Assembly (NCBI RefSeq): GCF_000213055.1
Contig: NZ_CM001165.1
Location: 6,441,445-6,505,444, forward strand
DNA length: 64,000 nucleotides
Direction of reading: 5' to 3'
Source of the DNA: Streptomyces sp. Tu6071
GTDB lineage: Bacteria; Actinomycetota; Actinomycetes; Streptomycetales; Streptomycetaceae
Shown here: in pieces, positions 59,964-64,000 of the stretch
Position numbering within the stretch: the stretch's first letter is position 1
Layout: every line of letters starts with the position of its first letter
Translations under genes and position numbers: made by a program
Notes under the pieces: model-generated
Seen by the model: the letters and a program-made list of their open reading frames with translations, nothing else
The model's database searches: none
Told to the model about the DNA's origin: nothing

Positions 59964-60800
59964 TCAGCTCTCGCGCGTCGGGCGCGGCGGAAGCTGCAAC
60001 TCGGGCCCCGCGTCCGCGAAGAACGGCGGCGCCACGACGCTCAGCCCGCCGTCCACGACGAGCGTCTGCCCGGTGATGTAGCCCGAGCCCTCGCCGAGCA
60101 GGAAGTGGATGGTGTCCGCCATCTCCCGCACGGTCCCCGGCCGGTGGGCGGGGATGCGGTCGAGGACGCCCTGCATGTCCGGCATCCCCTTGACGTTGTA
60201 GAAGTACTCCAGCGAGTCCGAGTCGATGAGCCCGCCGTTCACGGCGTTCACGTTGATCCCGTACGGCGCGAACTCGACCGCCATGAACCGCACCCACGCC
60301 TCGATCGCGGCCTTCATCGCGCCGAGCGTCGCGTACGTCGGGTACGCGCGGATCGACCCGTACGACGAGAGCGCCACGATGCGACCGCCCTTGTCCATGA
60401 GCTTCACCGCCTCCTGCGCCCCGAGCACGAACGGCCGCAGGTTCATCGCGTAGGAGCGGTCGAGGTGGTGCGGACCGAGGTCCACGATGTTCTTGAACGC
60501 GCTCGCCGCCGCGTTCGACACGAAGTGGTCGAGCCGTCCGCAGCGCCGCGCGACCTCGTCGAAGAGCGCCTTGACGCCCTCGGTCGTCTCGACGTCGGCC
60601 CGCACGGCGAAGCCCTGACCGCCGGCCTCCTCGATGTCGGCGACGGTCTTCTCGGCGAGGTCCTGGTTCTTCTTGTAGTTGACGACGACGGTGCCGCCCT
60701 CGCGTGCGAGCGTCAGCGCGAGAGCGCGCCCGATCCCGCGCGAGGCGCCGGTGATCAGCGAGACGCGGCCCTGTGCGGTGCGGTCCTGCTCAGTGCTCAT
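59964..60800 (-). CDS. Enoyl-reductase-type SDR, possible ChcA-like 1-cyclohexenylcarbonyl-CoA reductase
   Basis: A 278-residue SDR. TGASRGIGRALALT holds the cofactor motif (17-30). SSYGS is near 146. The active site is Tyr156-X6-Lys163 (YATLGAMK), the spacing of enoyl-ACP reductases FabI/FabL rather than the YX3K of ketoreductases. INVNAVNGGLIDSDSLEYF and ITGQTLVVDGGLS follow. The length and enoyl-reductase pattern fit ChcA of the cyclohexanecarboxyl-CoA pathway as I remember it (about 280 residues). FabL-like enoyl-ACP reductase is the alternative. Context with an EPSP-synthase-ligase fusion favours the former. Confidence 0.88.
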   Translation of the reverse strand: MSTEQDRTAQGRVSLITGASRGIGRALALTLAREGGTVVVNYKKNQDLAEKTVADIEEAGGQGFAVRADVETTEGVKALFDEVARRCGRLDHFVSNAAASAFKNIVDLGPHHLDRSYAMNLRPFVLGAQEAVKLMDKGGRIVALSSYGSIRAYPTYATLGAMKAAIEAWVRFMAVEFAPYGINVNAVNGGLIDSDSLEYFYNVKGMPDMQGVLDRIPAHRPGTVREMADTIHFLLGEGSGYITGQTLVVDGGLSVVAPPFFADAGPELQLPPRPTRES

Positions 60801-60854
60801 GGGAGCTGTGTTCCTTCGTGGTTCGGACGGGTACGGGTAGGGGCCGGGCGGCGT

Positions 60855-62024
60855 TCAGCGCCCGGCCTCCGGGGCGGCCACCGGCGGCGTGCGGCGCAGC
60901 ACCTCGCGGAAGACGACGGCCTTCTGCACCTCGTTGGTGCCCTCCTCGAAACGCTGCGCGCGGGCGTCCCGGTAAACGCGCTCGATCTTCTGGCTCTTCC
61001 AGTAACCGAGCCCGCCGTGGATCTGGAGTGCCTTGTCGGTGACGTTCGTCAGCATCGTCACGGCGTGCATCTTCGCCATCGACGACTGCATGGACGCGTC
61101 CTCGGCGCCCTCCTCGAAGCGGCGCGCGGCGTGCAGCACGAGCTGTTTGGCCGCCTCGATGTCGGCCGCGTTCTCGGCGAGCATGAACTGGATCGCCTGG
61201 CGCTGGGTCAGCGCCTTGCCGAACGTGACCCGGTCCCGCGCGTACGCGACCGCGAGCTGCTGGGCCCGCTCGGCGAGCCCGACGCAGCTCATCGCGACGG
61301 AGACGCGCGAGGGCGTCAGGAAGCCGCCGAGGAAGACGTCGAGCCCCTCGCCCTCCGCGCCGAGCCGGTGGTCGACGGGCACCGGCGTGCGGTCGAAGGT
61401 GAGCGAGGCGTGGTCCGTACCCGTGACGCCCATCGTGTTCGAGGTGTCCTCCACCGTCACGCCCGGCGCGTTGCGCGGCACGAGCAGCGCCATGGTGCCC
61501 TCGTGGCCCGCACTGCCCTCGACCCGCGCCGCGAGCAGGTAGTAGTCGCAGCGCACGCCGAAGGTGATGAGGTGCTTGCTCCCCGACAGGTAGTACGTGT
61601 CGCCCTCGCGCACCACCGACGTCGTGATGTCCGCGCCCGTGCCGTTGCCCGGCTCGGTGAGCGTGAAGGCGATCTTGATCTCGCCGGTGATCGAGGGGAT
61701 GACGAAGCGCTTGCGCTGCTCCTCGGTGGCGTGCCCGTCCATCGCCCGCCAGATGCCGTTGACGACGTGCACGATCATGCGGATCGAGCCGTGCGAGCGG
61801 GAGAAGACCTCCATGAGCTCCATCCAGCGCGAGAACGGCAGCCCGTGCCCCCCGTACGCGACGGGCGCCGCCATCCGCAGGAAGCCCAGCCCGTTCAGCT
61901 CGGCCCACAGCGCCTCGGGCACCTCACCGGTCTCCTCGATGCGCTCCGCCCAGCGCTCGCCGGGGCCCTCCACCCACGCCTCGACCCGGGTGCGGAGCCC
62001 CTCGAAGGACTGCTCGTCACTCAT
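60855..62024 (-). CDS. Acyl-CoA dehydrogenase
   Basis: A 389-residue FAD dehydrogenase. IAFTLTEPGNGTGADITTSV and KHLITFGVRCDYYLL are flavin-side motifs; the catalytic Glu lies in RFEEGTNEVQKAV near the C-terminus. RVTFGKALTQRQAIQFMLAE is typical. Between the ligase fusion gene (132 bp) and the enoyl-reductase SDR (54 bp) on the same strand. In the inferred pathway it would introduce or isomerise a ring double bond at the CoA-ester level. Fatty-acid oxidation is the alternative. Confidence 0.92.
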   Translation of the reverse strand: MSDEQSFEGLRTRVEAWVEGPGERWAERIEETGEVPEALWAELNGLGFLRMAAPVAYGGHGLPFSRWMELMEVFSRSHGSIRMIVHVVNGIWRAMDGHATEEQRKRFVIPSITGEIKIAFTLTEPGNGTGADITTSVVREGDTYYLSGSKHLITFGVRCDYYLLAARVEGSAGHEGTMALLVPRNAPGVTVEDTSNTMGVTGTDHASLTFDRTPVPVDHRLGAEGEGLDVFLGGFLTPSRVSVAMSCVGLAERAQQLAVAYARDRVTFGKALTQRQAIQFMLAENAADIEAAKQLVLHAARRFEEGAEDASMQSSMAKMHAVTMLTNVTDKALQIHGGLGYWKSQKIERVYRDARAQRFEEGTNEVQKAVVFREVLRRTPPVAAPEAGR

Positions 62025-62118
62025 GTGCTGCCTCTTCTTCCTCTCGTACGGTCCAGCTCTGCGTCGGCGGGGGCGGCGCGCGGCCCTCCCCGCCGTACCG
62101 GGCCCTCACGCCCGGAAG

Positions 62119-62148
62119 GGCCGGAGGGCGGCGCGCCGCCCTCCGGCC
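62119..62148. terminator. Perfect 30-bp palindrome inside the operon
   Basis: 15-bp perfect arms (GGCCGGAGGGCGGCG and its complement) without a loop, 9 bp after the stop of the fusion gene on the minus strand and before the acyl-CoA dehydrogenase. It should form a very stable hairpin: a terminator, attenuator or messenger end-stabiliser. Confidence 0.6.
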
Positions 62149-62156
62149 CCGGGGAC

Positions 62157-64000
62157 TCAGTCCTCCTGCGGCCTCAGTTCCCTCGCTCTCTCGCGCAGTG
62201 CGAACTTCTGCACCTTGCCGATCGGGTTGCGCGGCAGCACCCCGAGCGGTTCGAGCCGTTCGGGCCAGTACTGCTTCGCCACCTGGTGCTCGTCCAGGTA
62301 CGCGCGCATCTCGCCGAAGCCGAGCCGCTCGCCCTCCTTGCACACCACGAAGGCGCAGGCGCGTTCGCCGAGCCGCGCGTCGGGCATCGCGACGACGGCG
62401 ACGTCCTCGACGGCCGGGTGCGCGAAGAGCAGCTGCTCGATCTCGGCGACAGGGATCTTCTCGCCGCCCCGGTTGATGACGTCCTTGACGCGCCCGGTGA
62501 TCCGCAGATACCCGGAGGCGTCGAGCGTCGCGAGGTCGCCCGTGCGGTACCAGCCGTCCTCCGTGAACACCTCGGCGGTCAGGTCGGGCCGGTCCAGGTA
62601 GCCGTCGAACACGGTGGGGGAGCGCAGCTCGAAGTTGCCCTCGACCCCGGCCGGGAGCACGTGCCCCTGGTCGTCCGTGACGCGCAGCTCGATCCCGTCG
62701 AGCGGACGCCCGTCCGAACCCCAGCGCTGCGCCGGTTCGTCCCCGGGCGCCGAGAGCGCCCCGAGGCACGTCTCGGTCGTCCCGAAGGCCCCGCACACGT
62801 CCGCGCCGAGCACCCGCCCGGCCCGCTCGGCGAGCCCGCGCGGCACCTGCGCCCCGGTCGCGACGAAGATCCGCAGCTTGCGCGGCATGTCCCCGCCCTC
62901 CTCGACCGCCTTCACGAGGTCGGTCAGGAACGGCGTCGCGGCCTGCACGAAGCTCGCCCCGTGCGTGTTGAGCGAGGCGAGCGCGCGCTTCGCGTCCCAC
63001 TCGGCCTGCGTGATCTGCGGGACTCCGAGGACGAGCGCCAGCGTCATCCCGTAGAGGAACCCCGTCTGGTGCGCGAGCGGCGAGGGCACCCAGATCGCGT
63101 CCCCCGCGTGCAGCCCGAGGTGCCGGATCTCCATCGAGACCGCGCGCACGAGGTTCCGCGAGGGCTGCGTGACGCCCTTCGGCTCCCCGGTGGTCCCCGA
63201 GGTGAACAGGAGCTGCGCGGTCGCGTCGGGCGAGGGCACGTACGCGTCGAGCGCGGCGCGGTCCACCTCGGTGCCCGCGAGCGCCTTCTCCCAGTCGTGC
63301 ACCCTGACACCCGAGCCGTCCGCCTCGGGCAGCGCCGCGCTCCCGCCCTCCTCGGCGAGCACGACGAGCCGCGCCAGCTCCCCGCGCTCCTCCGCGTCGA
63401 GCCCCATGACCTCCTCGGCGGGTCTCCGGTTCCGGTACCGGTCGGCGACGACGAGCACCTTCGCCCCGGACCGGCGCAGCACGAAGCCGAGTTCCCGCTC
63501 CCGGAAGAACGGGATGACGGGGCAGCACACCGCGCCGATCCGCAGCGCGGCGAGCGAGAGCACGACGAACTCGACGCGGTTCGGGAGCTGGTACGCCACG
63601 TTGTCCCCGGGCCGCACCCCGAGCCCGAGCAGCAGCGAGGCCGCCCGCTCGACCCGCTCGTGCAGCTCACGCCACGTCACGGTCTCGTCCCTGTCGGCCC
63701 GTACGTCGACGACCGCGACGTCGTGCGGACGGCTCGCGGCCCGCCGCCGCAGCCACTCGGGGAGCGTCACGCGCGCCGCGAGGTCCGGCTTCGCGACCTC
63801 CTTCTCCAGCCGCCTCTGCCGGGGCCGTCCCGAGGGCGCGGGCCCGTCCTCGACGCTCATCGGCACGCCGAGCGTGTTCATCGCGTCGAGGAAGGTCGGG
63901 TACGAGATCCGGTACGCGTTCGGGTACGTCAGCGTCGAGTGGCCGCGCGCCCGCGAGGACGCCACGGCGAGCGACATCAGGACCCGGTGGTCGTTGAACG
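62157..64000 (-). CDS. EPSP-synthase-like domain fused to acyl-CoA ligase, 5' partial
   Basis: The frame is open to the right edge. From the edge inward it reads FNDHRVLMSLAVASSRARG and YRISYPTFLDAMNTLGV, the C-terminal signature of EPSP synthase (DHR plus the closing FPxF-LG helix). After an Arg/Pro linker of about 20 residues comes a complete ANL ligase of about 545 residues: LLFTSGTTGEPKGV (about 256-269 from the ATG at 63977), GAFGTTETCLGALS, WYRTGDLATL, GRVKDVINRGGEKIPVAEIE and the Lys of NPIGKVQKFALR. It resembles cyclohexanecarboxylate-CoA ligases. Taking the ATG at 63977 or a later one as start would hide the fusion. The EPSPS part may dehydrate or otherwise process a shikimate derivative that the ligase then activates. 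Confidence 0.88.
   Translation of the reverse strand, partial: FNDHRVLMSLAVASSRARGHSTLTYPNAYRISYPTFLDAMNTLGVPMSVEDGPAPSGRPRQRRLEKEVAKPDLAARVTLPEWLRRRAASRPHDVAVVDVRADRDETVTWRELHERVERAASLLLGLGVRPGDNVAYQLPNRVEFVVLSLAALRIGAVCCPVIPFFRERELGFVLRRSGAKVLVVADRYRNRRPAEEVMGLDAEERGELARLVVLAEEGGSAALPEADGSGVRVHDWEKALAGTEVDRAALDAYVPSPDATAQLLFTSGTTGEPKGVTQPSRNLVRAVSMEIRHLGLHAGDAIWVPSPLAHQTGFLYGMTLALVLGVPQITQAEWDAKRALASLNTHGASFVQAATPFLTDLVKAVEEGGDMPRKLRIFVATGAQVPRGLAERAGRVLGADVCGAFGTTETCLGALSAPGDEPAQRWGSDGRPLDGIELRVTDDQGHVLPAGVEGNFELRSPTVFDGYLDRPDLTAEVFTEDGWYRTGDLATLDASGYLRITGRVKDVINRGGEKIPVAEIEQLLFAHPAVEDVAVVAMPDARLGERACAFVVCKEGERLGFGEMRAYLDEHQVAKQYWPERLEPLGVLPRNPIGKVQKFALRERARELRPQED

Noticed and set aside
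59964..60800. Call as FabG ketoreductase
   Set aside because: The Tyr-X6-Lys spacing is of enoyl reductases, not the Tyr-X3-Lys of ketoreductases.
63858..63977. Start of the right-edge ligase at an internal ATG (63977, 63881 or 63860)
   Set aside because: Sequence before and after the first ATG continues an EPSP-synthase C-terminus in frame, so these are internal codons.

Overview
The window is about 73 % G+C, its codons end almost always in G or C, and many genes start with GTG. It carries Tat-type and long secretion signals, a SoxR regulator, a DnaE2/ImuB mutasome and families typical of actinomycetes. It is chromosomal DNA of a Streptomyces or very close relative. I see no rRNA, tRNA, CRISPR array, insertion sequence or phage gene.

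Layout. 1-3.9 kb: a dnaE2-imuB damage-tolerance pair, cut at the left edge. 3.9-5.8 kb: a TetR regulator with a divergent quinone-type oxidoreductase. 5.8-9.0 kb: a cobalamin-type ABC transporter operon on the minus strand, led by a cobalamin riboswitch. 9.0-21.9 kb: core and housekeeping genes. These are glucose-6-phosphate dehydrogenase, a methyltransferase-NUDIX fusion, a DUF402/GNAT pair, an XRE regulator with a divergent SDR, a GntR regulator, a CelD/FemAB-like acyltransferase, a secreted SGNH esterase, a Ser/Thr kinase and HutD. 21.9-31.7 kb: small regulator-enzyme modules (TetR-alcohol dehydrogenase-acyl-CoA dehydrogenase, TetR-MaoC, SoxR, MarR-glyoxalase). 31.9-36.2 kb: two exported hydrolases, a penicillin-acylase-type Ntn hydrolase and a NamZ-type muramidase. 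36.3-41.9 kb: a fatty-acid or steroid-like CoA module (SDR, CoA ligase, TetR, acyl-CoA dehydrogenase, phosphotransferase) sharing one operator type. 42-46.7 kb: a NUDIX/DUF202/phosphotransferase operon, a TetR-SDR operon and a DMT transporter. 47-51.6 kb: a KstD-like flavoprotein and the gluconate genes gntP, gntK and gntR. 51.6-54.5 kb: YchJ, an NmrA-like protein, a histidine phosphatase and a second DMT transporter.

54.6-64 kb (minus strand, running off the right edge) is the most unusual part. It is an operon-like set: an EPSP-synthase-like domain fused to a CoA ligase, then acyl-CoA dehydrogenase, an enoyl-reductase-type SDR, a FadH-type 2,4-dienoyl-CoA reductase, a single FabF-type ketosynthase and a second CoA ligase. 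The combination of EPSP-synthase homologue, CoA ligase, dehydrogenase and ChcA-like reductase matches what I recall of the shikimate to cyclohexanecarboxyl-CoA pathway (ansJKLM-chcA of Streptomyces collinus). I infer an alicyclic starter-unit pathway attached to a larger biosynthetic cluster to the right.

A recurring theme is short TetR- or MarR-type palindromes that tie regulators to nearby genes. Four regulators have candidate operators, and three of those operator types occur at two sites in the window. Several intergenic regions hold tandem or dispersed GC-rich repeats. Gene starts were set from visible Shine-Dalgarno sequences and family lengths. Family names are from memory and reading, not from searches.
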